64,000 nt of DNA from Isoetes taiwanensis (taxonomy: Eukaryota > Streptophyta > Lycopodiopsida > Isoetales > Isoetaceae). The number at the start of each line of letters is the position of its first letter. The stretch's first letter is position 1. The stretch is taken from assembly GCA_021234155.1 (NCBI GenBank), contig JAJEKV010000020.1, forward strand, positions 4,204,563 through 4,268,562. The letters are read 5' to 3'. Positions 1-12,409 of the stretch are shown here, piece by piece. The notes under the pieces are model-generated. The model searched no databases. It was not told the origin of the DNA and saw nothing but the letters and a program-made list of their open reading frames with translations. The position numbers and the translations under genes were made by a program.

Positions 1-193
1 CCCGAATTGGGTCCTTGATAGAAAGAATCTGCCTCGTGGCGGCGTTTTGGAAATATATGGTTCCCCCTCGTACGACGAAGTGGGGATTACCACAGGTTTT
101 GAAGCAGCTACCTGCAGATGATATGCATATCAGTGATTTCTTTTTTCTTCCCTTTTTTGCTTTTGATTGTATGTATGAGAGAATCTTTGTCAT

Positions 194-544
194 TTGACAT
201 TTGTAGGTTTCTTGAAGTTCTTTTTAAGGTCGCAAAATGTTGAGTGCGATCACAATACTTTGGGGAAGGATGAGGCTACCGAGTTATTGGGTGGTGTTAG
301 CAACGGTGTTAATGTTTACCAATGTGCAATGTTGTACTTTGGTTACAATGTAACTATTTCTGAATTGATGGAGATGCCAAACAGTCAAGCCCAGAAATTG
401 ATGTCAAAATCAATGCAAATGTATGGGCATGACCATAAGGCAAAAAATCCAATGGCAATAGAGAAAGTTACATATCAACTTAATCCCGTAATTGTGGTCG
501 ACAAGGATTTTTTTCCGAGCCCAACAGATGTTGGTAATACTTGA
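194..544 (+). other. Unrecognised ORF, 116 aa
   Basis: This is an open frame from an ATG to a TGA. The C-terminal two thirds looks protein-like (for example NGVNVYQCAMLYFGYN), but I do not recognise a family. A short coding-like stretch precedes it at about 2-118 in another frame (PNWVLDRKNLPRGGVLEIYG), so the ORF may be an exon or a transposon remnant cut by the window edge. No TATA box or splice arrangement decides between these. It could be spurious. Confidence 0.2.
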
Positions 545-742
545 TGTAATTGAAGTATAGTTTTCTGAACAATAATGTTGACTTCGATATACTTCAATAA
601 ATTTGTGTCAAGCTTCTTTGCATTTATGATGGTTATTTCGGTTGTTAAATGGCTAAAGATGTTGAGAAGTATGGATGCATTTTGAACATGTTCCAGTTTG
701 AGATATTAGGGCATGCCCCCAATCGATACGAGCATAATACCA

Positions 743-813
743 TTAAGAATGGCTATAACAATTTGTGTAGTAATCCTTCAAGGTCTAAGAAGTTTTGGTA
801 CTTGAAGCGAAAT
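743..813 (+). repeat. Dispersed coding-like repeat, copy 1
   Basis: About 70 bp here recurs in degraded form at 1703-1775. Both encode a peptide close to NLCSNPSxSxKFWYLK. Copy 1 lies in a 57-codon frame beginning with ATG at 649. The family is unknown; a transposon-derived duplicated exon is possible. Between the copies (824-1700) I see no gene, only AT-rich sequence with short open frames. Confidence 0.4.
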
Positions 814-1702
814 GGCATTTTATGATCTGAGGCTACGGAGTTTCTGTCGTGCAAATTACTGACCAATCTATTCCAAATGAGAATGTCTGATCGAACTGCA
901 ACATGCGCATCAATTTGTTGTGCATGAAATAATGGTTGGAACATAAATAAGATGAACTGAAGGTTTTTGTGGACACATAATCACATTTATCAATAAGAGT
1001 ATTGAGTGTTGAATATGGTAAGCTGGTACATTAGAAGCAATAAGTGTCAAACAATATCAAGCATGGGATTCTCTATTTTATATAGCAAGTGTTTTTGTGA
1101 CGATGATGCTTTGGTTATCTGGCGGGGCATGATTTTTTGTGGTGTGGACGCCTTGTATATAGTTATCGTTTGCTTAATATTTGTTATATCATTACTAATA
1201 ATGTTTGCAATATAAAACTAAAACACGTTGGGCCAAAATGAGTCAACGATGGCCGATTTGGAGATGGCAGACCCAAATAAAGCTTGAACAAAAGCCATAG
1301 CTGCCAGAGTTGAAGATGCAGATAACCTCGTCGTAGCCTGGAAGTGACATGAGGAGGTAGGAATCAGACCTATATGGGTCGATTTGTAGGCCTGAAGCTT
1401 TTGCCAGGCCAGATCAGATGGATTCGAAGGCATAATGCCTGGTTGAAGCAGTTAGGGCCGCGAGCTATTGGATCAGTGTTAGGCCGGTGTTGGATTAGTT
1501 GCGTAGTTGGGTTAGGGTGGGAAATTTTTGTTGGATGAAGAGAATGCTACCTTATCATGTTTTTTGGCTTCTGCATTCTTTGTTTGTTTGTTGGAGTTAG
1601 ATGGACATTACATTGAGAGTTAAATGAAGCGTTTATTAGGTTTGATGGAAGAAGATTGTTTTCTGTGTGCAAGTGTTCGTATTAAGTCAAGGCATTGAAA
1701 TT

Positions 1703-1775
1703 GTTAAGAAATGACTATAAAAATTTGTGTAGCAATCCTTCAAGTTCAATGAAGTTTTGGTATTTGAAGGCAAAT
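1703..1775 (+). repeat. Dispersed coding-like repeat, copy 2
   Basis: Degraded partner of 743-813 with stops in the shared frame. From 1776 to about 2160 nothing else is recognisable. Confidence 0.35.
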
Positions 1776-2159
1776 TTTACTTTAATGGTTTGTTGTGGTT
1801 TGTTGTAGAAGGAATATCCCTTTTGGTTCCAAGGAACGTAACACTACGCAACAATGAGGATGCATTATAAGGGAAGCTGAAATAGGAAAAAGTATGATCC
1901 AATATTGGGTTATTGGGTCATATAAGTCACTCATTATGGATTGCTTACGGGAAGGTAACAAAGACGAGATATTTTCATTATTTTGCCGAATGTCCAAATG
2001 AAAAAATGCATATTCTTCATGTGTGTTCTTTCAAATCCTGTAGTACACAATGCCTAAATCTATATGTGATAGCCTTTAAGATGCAAAAGATCCATAATTG
2101 ACGTTAAATCACCTTGGTCATGCCCAACACTTCTCCTTGCACCCAATCTCTTCCTAAAC

Positions 2160-2960
2160 TATGGCACGTATCAGACGAACACAAAGCCTCGAGATTTGTA
2201 TGGTGCCGCAACTTTTTGCTGAGCTAGGGCTAGAGCTAGCCTTCAAGCCTTGGAAAATTGATCCCATCCTTGAACAACTAGCCTACTTTTTTGAGTTGGG
2301 GTTCCAAATACATTACCCCAACCACACAACATTTACATAAGCTTAACATCTTGGGCGTTAGCTATACCATTGCGGAGCAACCAAACCAAGTTTAAGTTTT
2401 CACCAAGTATCATCCCCCTGAGTTAGAGACTGTCTCTTCTATTGAACTCATAAGGAGGGAAGCTCAATGAATTATGGATCTGGCGATCACGACTGACGAC
2501 CCAAGAAGTAGCAAAGGGTAGTCCTAAGGATAGAGGCATCTAATATCTTTACTTGGGTTACGAGGAGTATGCTATGGAAGGGGATTGTTTTACCATATCC
2601 CTCTACTCCTATGATGCGCGATTGCCCAAAAATTTGTATGGGAGGACGTCCTCAACTATGTTACTTCCAAGCTCCTACAATCCATAGAGCGAAATATGGC
2701 AACCCATCCTGCCCGGTATAAAGTGGAAATGAACAGACGGAGTTAGATCCTAGAGGCAGAGGAAAGGTATGCCTGAAGAGAGGCATAACAGAAAGCTAAA
2801 AAGGATGCAGGTAAGCAAGGCTCGTCCTCCACAAAAAGATGAATCAAGGTCACTGCCAGGAAGCTCGAAAAGAACTATAAGATGAGCTTGCAGGCTATGG
2901 ACGGGGTGAGCAAGACCAACTCGTCAAGTCTGAGACGACAATGAGTTCAAGAGGCTAGAC
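2160..2960 (+). other. Degenerate coding-like stretch, unrecognised
   Basis: Several frames contain protein-like fragments (for example LAFKPWKIDPILEQLAYF near 2240) interrupted by frequent stops. It resembles the gag-like or host-fragment debris seen elsewhere in the window, but I cannot name it. It runs directly into the histone H3 pseudogene and may have been joined to it by rearrangement. Confidence 0.25.
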
Positions 2961-2998
2961 ACACTCCACCTTATAGGCAAGCTCTCTCACGGGCCCAG

Positions 2999-3333
2999 GT
3001 TGCCCAAGGAAGCCTCACAGATGGGGGCCAAGCATTGTAGCTTTGGGGCAGATCCATAAGCATCAGAGTTCCACTGAACTTTTGATACGGAAGTTGCCTT
3101 TTCAAAGGTTGGTCCAAGAAATTGCCCAAGAATTTAAGACTGACCTCAGGTTTCAGACATATGCATGCTCGCACTCCAGAATGCGGCAGAGGACTATACG
3201 GTAGCTCTATTCGGCGATGCTAACCTTTCTGCTATCAATGCGAAGCGAGTTACCATTATGCCAAAGGATTTGCGTTACCATTATGCCAAAGGATTTGCAT
3301 CTAGCTCGGAGGATTAGAGGAGATAATCATTAA
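2999..3333 (+). pseudogene. Histone H3 pseudogene
   Basis: The translation matches core histone H3 from about residue 37 to the C-terminus. It opens with a PRKPHRWGP-like block (H3 KKPHRFRP), followed by [15 protein letters not shown], then [14 protein letters not shown] frame change precedes [14 protein letters not shown]. The stretch VTIMPKDL is duplicated by a 25-bp tandem repeat (3249-3273 and 3274-3298), and LARRIRG precedes a TAA at 3331-3333. The indel near 3165 and the 25-bp duplication compensate, so the last block is back in the first frame. The modifiable N-terminal tail is not convincingly present. H3 is the nucleosome core histone; this copy cannot encode it. Canonical H3 fits better than CENH3 because the RKLPFQRLV and TIMPKD segments are conserved. 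Confidence 0.9.
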
Positions 3334-3462
3334 AGACATATAGTGTAATCAATTGTATGAAATACACATGTAATTGTTTTGTACATACACACACACACAC
3401 ACTCTTTTTTCTATTTTGTATGCATACCTAAGTGTTTCATTTATTAGCATGTTTCGCTATAC

Positions 3463-3702
3463 AAAAATAAAAATAAAAATAAAAATAAAAATAAAAATAA
3501 AAATAAAAATAAAAATAAAAACAAAAACAAAAAAAAAAAAAAAAAAAATAAAAATAAAAATAAAAATAAAAAATAAAAAATAAAAAAAAAAAAAAAAAAA
3601 ATAAAAATAAAAATAAAAATAAAAATAAAAATAAAAATAAAAATAAAAATAAAAATAAAAATAAAAATAAAAATAAAAATAAAAATAAAAATAAAAATAA
3701 TA
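3463..3702 (+). repeat. (AAAAAT)n microsatellite
   Basis: An almost pure A5T hexanucleotide array with two A-rich interruptions near 3525-3550 and 3570-3600. A short (CA)n run lies just upstream at about 3388-3402. The long K/I and F/Y reading frames here are artefacts of the repeat. Confidence 0.95.
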
Positions 3703-4786
3703 AAATGCTGACATCATTATATTTAAGTGAAAAATACTTTTAGGGTTTCACTTTTGCAAGTTCTCATAGTGCCTTCCTCTCTTTCTACCCTCTTGTTTTG
3801 CTCCATGGACTACTCTAAGTGCCTCTAGTGGTATACCCGAGCACTGGGATCCCCAGATCCCCTTTGAGTTCCTCCACATGTATCTTCTTCAGGATGTCAA
3901 CCTTATTTTCAACATGCAGGCTAACCCAAAATATGAACCCTGGATGCACTTCTATATTCAAGAGATGGCCCCCCATTGTTCTCAAATATGTAGCACAATA
4001 ACAGGGGTTTTTATATGATTTCATGGGCGTATTCTATGGGATGTACAGATCAGTACATCTAGAGTGCGCATACGCCAACAGTGATTTTAACATTTTCTGC
4101 CAATGGTGGGTACCCATGTATTTTTTATCTTGTACTTGGTGGTGTATGAATTTTGGGGCATTGCATGCAGGCCTCCGGGGTTTTAATTTTAGGGTTTGTG
4201 ATTTTTTTGATCAAGCTTTGCGTTAGATATGGCTGTGAGTGAGGGACTTTAGAGTTCGAGCAAGGGCGGTGAACTAGCTTCCACAAAGGTATCAAGTTTT
4301 TGTATTTCTGTTGCTCTTTGTGTCAAGCAGAATTTGTCTTTGCCTAAAATATTGAGAAGATCCCAGATGAGCGAAAAAAGTCCGCTCATGCGTTTACCTA
4401 AACCTCCAGGAACCTTGCTTCTGAAGCTGGATCGATCCGATTTACTCTTGCCGGGCCATTAGCCCCATTCCAAGCAGATTTTGGCGAGTGCGGGAGCGAT
4501 TCGCGAGGCCGGATTTCGAGAGTCCGGGCAGTTCGGATGGATTTGGGCAAGTTCAAGCAATGGCAAATGTAAAGTGACCAAAGGGGCCAATTTCCCTACA
4601 ATTCAAAGCGAGAGATGTAGGCCACGGCGGCGGAGGAGGACCTGAGAAAGGGCGCCATGAGGCTCGGCCCTTAACGGAGATAACGAAATGAGTAGAAAGG
4701 GTGGGAATCGGCATCCGAATTAAGTTGTGCCATGGTCTACAAAGGATTGAAATGCATGTGGCGAAAAAATTTCCGAAAACGGTTGA
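3703..4786. other. No gene recognised
   Basis: Short protein-like runs occur in several frames around 3815-4226 (for example YEPWMHFYIQEMAPH), with stops between them. I see no family, splice structure or repeat that explains the region. It may be an old retroelement gag. Confidence 0.3.
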
Positions 4787-6050
4787 AACACATGGAAGGC
4801 GGCAGATTATATTTGGCGAAGAACTGGTGTAACCGCATGCTCATGGCTACCACATAATTTGATTTGATATATCCGAATCTACCTATGTTTGAAGCTTGTT
4901 GGTGTTTCCAAGATTAAAAACGTGTAATTTTAAGTTCGTCACCGGCTAACTTTTCTTGCTCTTAGTCGTGCCATTAACAATATCAAATTTGCTTATTGCA
5001 ACACATGGAAGACAACATATTATATTTGGCGGCTGACTTGCGGGTATCGGATGCTCATGGCTACAACATAATTTGATTTGCTATGTCCGAGTCTACCTAT
5101 GTTTGAGGCTTGTTGGCTGTTTTCAGTTAAAAAAAACTATAATTTTAAGTTTATCACTAGCTATTGCTCTTAGCTGTGCCATTCACAATATCCAAATTTG
5201 CTTGTTCGAAACACATGGAAGGTGATTATATTTGGCGGTAGCTTAAAGGTAGTCGGATGCTCATGGCTCCAATGTAATTTGATTTTATATAATACGCCTA
5301 TGTTTGAGCCTTGTTGGCTGTTTCGATAAAAACACGTAATTTTAAGTTTATCACCAACTAACTTTATTGCTCTTAGCTGTGCCATTAAGAATATCCAAAT
5401 TTGCTTGGTTCATAGCATGAATCCGGCCCACTTCTTTGGTTTCTGCACCTCTAAGTTATGCAATGTCTTTGTTTAATCTCTTATTCTTTTTTCCTTGTTT
5501 TTTTTCTCTTTGCTTGGAGACATCATTACAAATATTTGGCGACAGCTTGCAGGTATCCAGATGCTCATGGCTAAAATATAATTTGATTTGCTATGTCCGA
5601 GTCTACCTATGTTTGAGGCTTGTTGGCTGTTTTCTAAAAAAAACTGTAATTTTAAGTTTATCAATAGCTATTGCTCTTAGCTGTGCCATTCACAATATCC
5701 AAATTTGCTTGTTCAAAACACATGGAAGGCAGCAGATTATATTTGGCAGTAGCTTACAGGTTGTCGGATGCTCATGGCTCCAATGTAATTTGATTTGCTA
5801 TATATGCGCCTATGTCCGAGCCTTGTTGGTGTTTCGATAAAAAACCTGTAATTTTAAGTTTATCACCAGCTAACTTTATTGCTCTTAGCTGTGCCATTAA
5901 GAATATCCAAATTTGCTTGGTTCATAGCATGAATCCGGCCCACTTCTTTGGTTTCTGCACTTCTAAGGCATGCAATGCCTTTGGTTAATCTCTTATTCTT
6001 TTTTCCTTGTTTTTTTCTCTTTGCTTGGAGACATCATTTCAAATGTTCTC
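4787..6050 (+). repeat. Tandem repeat array, ~210-bp unit with a longer higher-order unit
   Basis: Copies begin with AACACATGGAAG near 4787, 5000, 5209 and 5717. They share a core with ATATTTGGCG, GCTCATGGCT and TTTGAGGCTTGTTGG. The 5209-5530 stretch (unit plus a block starting CATAGCATGAATCCGGCCCAC) recurs at 5717-6045, which gives a ~510-bp higher-order period. No coding capacity is evident. Confidence 0.85.
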
Positions 6051-6058
6051 ATGCTTGG

Positions 6059-6101
6059 TTTCATTAGGGCCCGAAGGGCCCAAAAAAAATTTCTAATGAA
6101 A
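6059..6101. repeat. Short palindrome, possible MITE end
   Basis: TTTCATTAG and CTAATGAAA flank the inverted pair GGGCCC-GAA-GGGCCC. The TTAGGGCC start resembles PIF/Harbinger-type termini, but no matching far end was found. Confidence 0.35.
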
Positions 6102-6597
6102 CAACCAACACATAATTAACTTAATTAACACAAACCATTACATCCAACACATTCAAATTAAAATCCCCCTGAAACCCCCTTTGGTTTGGGTGCATATTCA
6201 CACGGGGGTTGACGTAGGGTCGCTTTTCCACTAGAGATTGCTTCAGCGGCTGTCGTTACGGTCAACCCCGGCGTTACTTTACTTCGCCATGGGGAAACGA
6301 CCTGAGCCTTCCCCAATGCAAGACGAGGTAGAGCCAAGTTCTTGAGATAACCCTTGTATTGTTCTTAATTGTATTGCCCTCCTAAGCACTATTACATTTT
6401 GTAGATATAAATGGCAATATATTTTTGCGTTATATAAATATTTATGTTTAACCATGGTCCCTGTAGCACTCCCTCTAGGGATGGATGATGATTGTGTATA
6501 TTAAATAACTCTTAATTTAATTCATAGGCAATTATCTTCTATAACCAATCTTCTTTTCCTATAGACGAGACAAGAAACACCTCCTGGACCATTCCAG
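6102..6597. other. No gene recognised
   Basis: The sequence includes a small inverted pair (GGGGGTTGAC near 6203 and GTCAACCCC near 6262). It may be the 5' LTR or leader of the adjacent gypsy remnant, but no LTR pair was found. Confidence 0.25.
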
Positions 6598-7430
6598 TTG
6601 ACCATGGATGTCTGGCCCTCGAGCAAGAGCTCAATATTATGAAGCACCAGATGGCGGAGCTGTAGGCCTATGTGTTACAGATGAACCCACCACCCATGGT
6701 CCAGGAATACAGTCTTGAAGTGCCTACTAGTGAACCCAACTAGATGCCACCGCCACCTGCACCGGTACGAGCTGCTGTCAATCCAGCACGTATTAAGCGT
6801 GCACGCGTAGCTCTTCTACATGTCCAGCTCAAATTCCATAGATTCTTCAGCTTTCGAAGTAGAGCTTGTCAAATCCAGCAAAAAGGACTATCAGAAGACA
6901 GTAGACTCTGCTATCACAAGCATTTGGAAGAACCAAAAACTTGCACAGTTTTCCAAAAAAACTAGGTTTGGCGTGGATGCTCAGTCATGGCTTGATGAAA
7001 TGCAAGAGTTTGGTGATTCATATGCCATGACAGACAAGGATATTGGAAAAGTTGCCACTACCTACCTTACGGGCTCCGCACGTATTTGGTAGAAGAGGTA
7101 TGCAAAGCTCACCGATTGACCAAAAGCAAATGTAGGTTTGCTCAGGCATTCAAGGCCCACTATGTTCTGCGAGTGCATAAGTGCCAACAAATTCAGACGT
7201 TTTACTGTTTAGAGTAGAAAAATATATATGTTCACGCATATATGGATGAACTTATGTGCCTTCGATTATATATGCCAGTTATCACTGAACACCGCACTAT
7301 TGAGGGATATATTGAGGATTTATCGAAAAATCTGAAGAAGATGGTGCGCGCCATAGATCCCAAAGTGTTGGCAGAAGCGTAAGCTAAAGTACTTAGCCTT
7401 GAAGAGGAAGCAGCCAAGTCTACATTTTAG
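6598..7430 (+). pseudogene. Ty3/gypsy gag remnant
   Basis: The reading frame runs from about 6598 through a proline-rich linker (MPPPPAPVRAAV) into a gag-like region (FGVDAQSWLDEMQEF, TYLTGSARIW). Gag of this class forms the retroelement particle that packages the RNA. The frame is broken by TAG at 6663, 6741 and 7090, and later by frameshifts. The first three stops all read as Gln if TAG came from CAG. It sits just upstream of the reverse transcriptase remnant in the same orientation, as expected for gag-pol. No intact LTRs were found. Confidence 0.65.
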
Positions 7431-7659
7431 CAACCCTCAATCTTTGGAGGAGGCCATATATGGCCTATAAGTCACGTTCATCTAGTCGGGGGTTCCCACA
7501 ACAATCTTCTTACGAGAGGTCGGATAAGAAAGTCGGTTTTAATGTTCCAGATAAGCCAAGAAATTTTATAGAAATCATGCAATAGATTCTCCAGTCCATT
7601 CCTAAAGAAGCTCGCGAGCAACTGCAGAGGGATAAGGCCTGCTTCCTAGCTGTTGCTAA

Positions 7660-8880
7660 GGCCAACATTGATTGTAAAAAATGGAAAGTCACATTCAATG
7701 CATCCAATGATACATGCATTACAATATCAGGTAACCTAGAAAATCCAATTATGGAGTGCATTTTCTTGAAACAATTGGATAAGGCTATCAGAAAGAATAA
7801 GGTTACTTGTATTGTTAAACTCGCATATGTAGAATCAATCTCTGAACAAGTGAGGTTATTCGTGATTTGCCTAAAGCCATTGGCAACTTGATTAGAAATT
7901 TCATGACCTTTTTTCTGATGATATTAAACATCTCCCATCTTTCAGGGGAGTGGAATGAGAGATTGTGCTTACACTCGGTACAAAGCCTACCAGTAAGGCT
8001 CCTTATCGCATGGGCACCCCTAAATTGGCAAAACTTAAAAAGCAATTGCAGGAACTTCTTAAGTTAGATTTCATACGATCAAGTATCTCATCCTTCGGGC
8101 ACCTACTCTGTTTGTAAGAAAAAGGATAGAACCTTGAGAATGTCCATTGACTACCGTCAATTGAACAAGCATATTATCAAGTAGCTATGCTTTACCAAGG
8201 GCAAATGATCTAATGGACCAGTTACAAGGAGCTAAATACTTCTCCAAGATTGATCTTCAATCAGGTTATCATAAAATACAAATAAGGAGGAAGGTATTCA
8301 TAAATCAACCTTCAGGACTCGATATGGCCACTATAAGTTCACCATTATGCCTTTTGGACTAATCAATGCTCTCATGACATCCATGAGACTAATGAATGAT
8401 GTCTTTGGTGAATTCCTTGACGAGTTTGACATCATTTTCTTCGATGACATACTCATTTACAACAAGATATTAGAGGAGCATGAGTGCCATCTTTGATTGG
8501 CTCTGCAAAAATTGCAATGCCATGCACCTACAAATGTTTTAGAGTAATAAGCTTCCTTCGATTAGCAGGATATTATAGAAACATTATCAAAGATTTTGTC
8601 AAGGTCGCAACACCCCTCACTGACCTTACAAAGCATGAGAAGGTAAAGGATTGGGTCACGCATTGGCAAAAAAAAGTCCAATGATGCTTCCAGCAGCTTA
8701 AGGATGCATTGACCCTTGCACTAGTTCTTACATTGCCAGACCATCAAAAGAATAAGTGGGTTGCCACTGATGCAAGTAAGATAGCTAGTGGAGGCGTTTT
8801 GATGCAAGAAGGATAGCTTATTCCTTATGACTCCAAGAAGATGAATGATGCCGAGCAACGTTACCCTACACATGATTAGT
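7660..8880 (+). pseudogene. Ty3/gypsy reverse transcriptase-RNase H remnant
   Basis: Successive frames give the gypsy pol hallmarks in order: KAPYRM ahead of the RT, TLRMSIDYRQLNKH, YFSKIDLQSGYHKI, FTIMPFGLINA, a catalytic-loop relative IIFFDDILIY (YVDDILIY in active enzymes, here with Phe-Phe), FLRLAGYYRNIIKDF, and the RNase H start WVATDASKIASGGVL. There are several frameshifts and stops, so it is inactive. It ends abruptly near 8880 at a Y-P-T-H-D motif. The integrase is absent, and the next sequence is a LINE ORF1 on the other strand. The element was therefore truncated by a rearrangement or insertion at this point. Confidence 0.9.
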
Positions 8881-8927
8881 CGTGCGAGCCTTGAGGATTT
8901 GACGGCATTACCTTCTTGGGAGATTGT

Positions 8928-9491
8928 TCAAGTTAAACACCGATCATCAGAGAGCCTCCAATACGTCTTCACACAGCCACATCTTAACCTTCGACAAAGG
9001 AGATGGATGGAATTTCTAGAGACAAACCTAGCAAGCATAATGTGGTTGCAGATGGTCTTTCTAGACACCCCTGCCGTGCAGAAGTTTGATGCTACAGTTT
9101 TGGCATTTTCATCATCGAGTTCTGGGATACCGATGAGTCTAACCCTTGTCATTCTTTTCTGTTTTTCACGTTCTTCTGATAGGACTGATTGCACTTCTTG
9201 TTTAATATTATTTTTCGTCACTGTTATGGCCTGGGTATCTTGTTGCCTTTCCAGAATCTCTATTCTTGCAGTGAGTGCTTCTACTGTATCCTGCAACTGT
9301 GCAACTCGGTCCAGAAGAGTGCGGACCTGTATTACCTCCTCGTGTATAGCATCTATCCTGCTGACCGATTTCATCAGGGATTCCCAGGCGGCAGCCGTGA
9401 TTTGGAACTCTTCATCGCTTTGTGTCTTTTTCTTGCCCGTTCCCATCGATACGGAAGCGATCATATGCAACACGTACAAAATACATGGCAC
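8928..9491 (-). CDS. LINE ORF1-like coiled-coil protein
   Basis: An open frame of up to 187 codons; an internal Met at 9446 (MGTGKKK) may be the true start. Residues about 60-120 form a heptad-rich coiled coil (LLDRVAQLQDTVEALTARIE). It is followed by a basic segment and VRLIGIPELDDENA, the pattern of the RRM-like domain start in ORF1 of many non-LTR retrotransposons. ORF1 proteins bind the element RNA. The C-terminus departs from the pattern near 9000 at the junction with the gypsy remnant, so the protein is probably truncated. A further open stretch upstream (9611-9793, minus strand) could be leader. Assignment rests on general architecture, not on a diagnostic residue. Confidence 0.55.
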   Translation of the reverse strand: MPCILYVLHMIASVSMGTGKKKTQSDEEFQITAAAWESLMKSVSRIDAIHEEVIQVRTLLDRVAQLQDTVEALTARIEILERQQDTQAITVTKNNIKQEVQSVLSEEREKQKRMTRVRLIGIPELDDENAKTVASNFCTAGVSRKTICNHIMLARFVSRNSIHLLCRRLRCGCVKTYWRLSDDRCLT

Positions 9492-9526
9492 ATCACCATA
9501 AGTATGTAATGGTATATTGATCCTTT

Positions 9527-9625
9527 CAAGACATATATAATCGAGAGTTCTATTTTTTATTTCTGTTGCTCCCTACGATTTTTTCTGGGCCGCAATCTAA
9601 TTTTGCATTCTTATGCCACGTTTCT
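9527..9625 (+). repeat. Dispersed ~100-bp repeat, copy 1
   Basis: Shares GACATATATAATCGAGAGT, TTTTTTATTTCTGTT and CTGGGCCGCAATCTAA in the same order with 39866-39964. It includes a TATATAA motif. It could be a transposon terminus or a duplicated promoter fragment. Confidence 0.75.
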
Positions 9626-12409
9626 TTTACAAGCGATCTGCTCCATCCACTTTGTGAGGCGGTGTTCCTGCGCCGCAATGCATTCGATTTGTTGCATGAC
9701 ATTTGCAGGATTCCTCGAGCAGACGACAGCTAATCCGGCATTGCTGTTGCCAGCTAGCAAGGCGGTCTGGGCATTCCAATTCTTAGATGCCATCTGTAGG
9801 AATTCCTTGGATTAGCTCGGATTAATGAGAGCTGATCCGGCGATGAGGTATATAAGAAGAACACGACCATGCATGTTTCTGAAATTCGCTTGGAATCGGC
9901 TATGCACAAGTTAAATCTGTAAGTTCTTTCATATTTCTTTGTTTTTTATGGAATGCTTCTCTTCATTCTGGCATTGAGATCCATCAAACTAGCCTTGAAA
10001 TCTTCCCTAAAACTTGCTACCATGGCCGACTGTGAGCCTGTATGCAGACACTGATAGGAAACTGAAAGTCCCAAACATTTCCGTTAGATCTAGCCTAGGC
10101 AGGGAAAAACATCGCAGAGAAAGCGCAGGGGCTGAAGCTGTAAGCAAGCTATTGAAGCACAAATAGAAGCACAAAGGGCAATGGATTGGGCCGCTGCTGG
10201 CACTGGCTATGGCGACACAGCCATGGCATATTTGCAAATGCTTCCCTGAAGTGCTAAAGGTGCATTCCATTAAAAGGAATTGGGCGTTTCTTCTCTGCAG
10301 CATTTGCAAAGTGCAAACATGCTGATAATGTCAAAATTCCTTTTTCTTGCTTTGCACGCATGATGGATTTCTTTTCTTCGACCGGTTGATTTTTCTTCAG
10401 CTTTTAGTTTCATCGCAGGCACTAACAGAGCACTGCGTCTACCCAAAATAAATAAAAAAAGGAGTTTCTTCCCTGATGCTACGCTTTTCTCCAAAAAAGC
10501 ATACTCATGGATCGGAAGGCCCTCTAAGCGAGCAATGTCTTCGTTTATTCTTGTAAGAGGATCTGCTCACCACCATCAAACTAACCAATCAAGCGACAAA
10601 AATGCTTTCTGATTTTTTCTGATTCAGATCGCGACACTATTGTTGCCGTATCAGCACTGTTATTTCAAGTGGAATGCTTGATGCTGTATTGAATTGCCAG
10701 CATTTCTCCAGGTTCATCCTTAAGCATATGGGCATATTAGATATATACAGAATAGAAAAACCATGTCTTACCTATAGAACTTCCAAAGTATTAAATTATT
10801 AGTACATACTTTAGAGCATCCTGGGGCTCATAGACATGACACGGAAGATGGATGGAAACATTACATACTGGACCCATAATCCAATTGTTGCGGTAATGGC
10901 TAGTTTATCAACCAAAATAAATAAATCTAGGCAGCATAGTAGTTTTGTATAGTGGTCTCGACCAATAGGCTTTGTCTCATTGCAGATGCGATGGCTGTGT
11001 TCTTGAGAAGGCATTACATGATCCACCAGTTATGTAGCTAGCTTTTTCAGACGACGTGATATTGAAGACTTTTCTTTGGAAACAAACCGTGTGAATGTTC
11101 TTTATGGGATGTTTCATCAGTGGTGGCAGTATGAGGGACACCAAGAAGAACCTCTTCTTGGGCTTTTTGAGAATAATAATAATGGGATAAGAAGAACCTC
11201 TTCTTGGGCTTTTTGAGAATAATAATAATGGGATAATAAATGTTCCTGTATGCTGAGGTATCAAAAAATGCACTTAACTGATCTGGCTGAGGTGTTTCCA
11301 AACTGTTAGTTTCCTCTGTGCTATGCAATTTCTTTATCCTTCTAATTCTTTATCCTTCTAATAGCAAATACATGGAGACTGCCTCGTCAACCTGGTTGAT
11401 AAATTTAAATCATTATGGGATACTTTATAAGTATGAATTAGCTAATGGATTATGTTCATGAAAGTTCATGGGATGCCTTTAGAAGTATGAACATAACCGC
11501 ATACTGCATATGCCTCCATGTTTAAGTTTGTAGTTACAATTTTGTTGCACACAGATGACCATGATGAACTCCAGGTATAACGCATGGTGATATATTGGTT
11601 TGTTGTTGCTAGATTTACCATTGATAAATCAAGCCTTGATATTGGTTTGTTGTTGCTAGATTTACCATTGATAAATCAAGCCTTGAGTTTACATTTAAAA
11701 TGTGATTGATGGAGCATGTTGATCTTCTTAACCTATGTTATTTTGGGTCTTGATAGTGGGAGTACATTGATGTACTGCAGCATGGAAGGCTATATCAACA
11801 ACTGCATTTACCATGACTCCAATTAACAGTTCCAAACAAAAAGGTATCAATATCATGACATGAGGCTGCCATATGCCACAAAATAGAAGTTTTCAATGGA
11901 ATTGTATGCTATATTTAAAGATCACGTTGTACTCTATATATAAAAATGATGTTGAGGTGAATCCATCTTGCAGTCCATGAAACCATCTCTTTGATCTTTT
12001 CTATGAATAAATTTATTTAAATGTCTTACGAAATCTTTATTTATGCAGTTTGTATTGATTTTCAACATCTTCTCTATAATTGAGTGTTACTTAAAGGGTG
12101 GTGTGTTGTATTAACTAAAGATGCAGTCTTCTTCATTTTGAAATAGATAGAGGTGACAGACAGAAAATAACAATTCTCCTAAGCAACTTTAAAGGCTGGA
12201 TATAGGGAGTTGGTTGCACTGTTTAGCAATGCAAAGCACCTAGAGGTCCAGTTTGAAAAAGGAATCTCTTAATTTGAGGAGATGGTATATCATACACCGT
12301 TCAAGCTTCGCACAATTTTCAAAACTATAAGTGTGAACAATTTTTAAAATATAAGTGTGTCGGGAAGAGAAATGTTCGCAGCGGCCTTGCGATAAATTTC
12401 TTGTATGTA
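9626..12409. other. No gene recognised; short tandem duplications
   Basis: About 2.8 kb without a recognisable gene. It holds a 46-bp tandem duplication (11143-11188 and 11189-11234) and a 47-bp one (11594-11640 and 11641-11687). The ORFs at 9603-9815 and 10007-10494 match nothing I know. At 12358-12405 there is a ~48-bp segment shared with 41459-41515. Confidence 0.45.

Noticed and set aside
3374-3717. Long open frames on both strands across the A-rich repeat
   Set aside because: They consist only of the K/I or F/Y translation of the (AAAAAT)n microsatellite.
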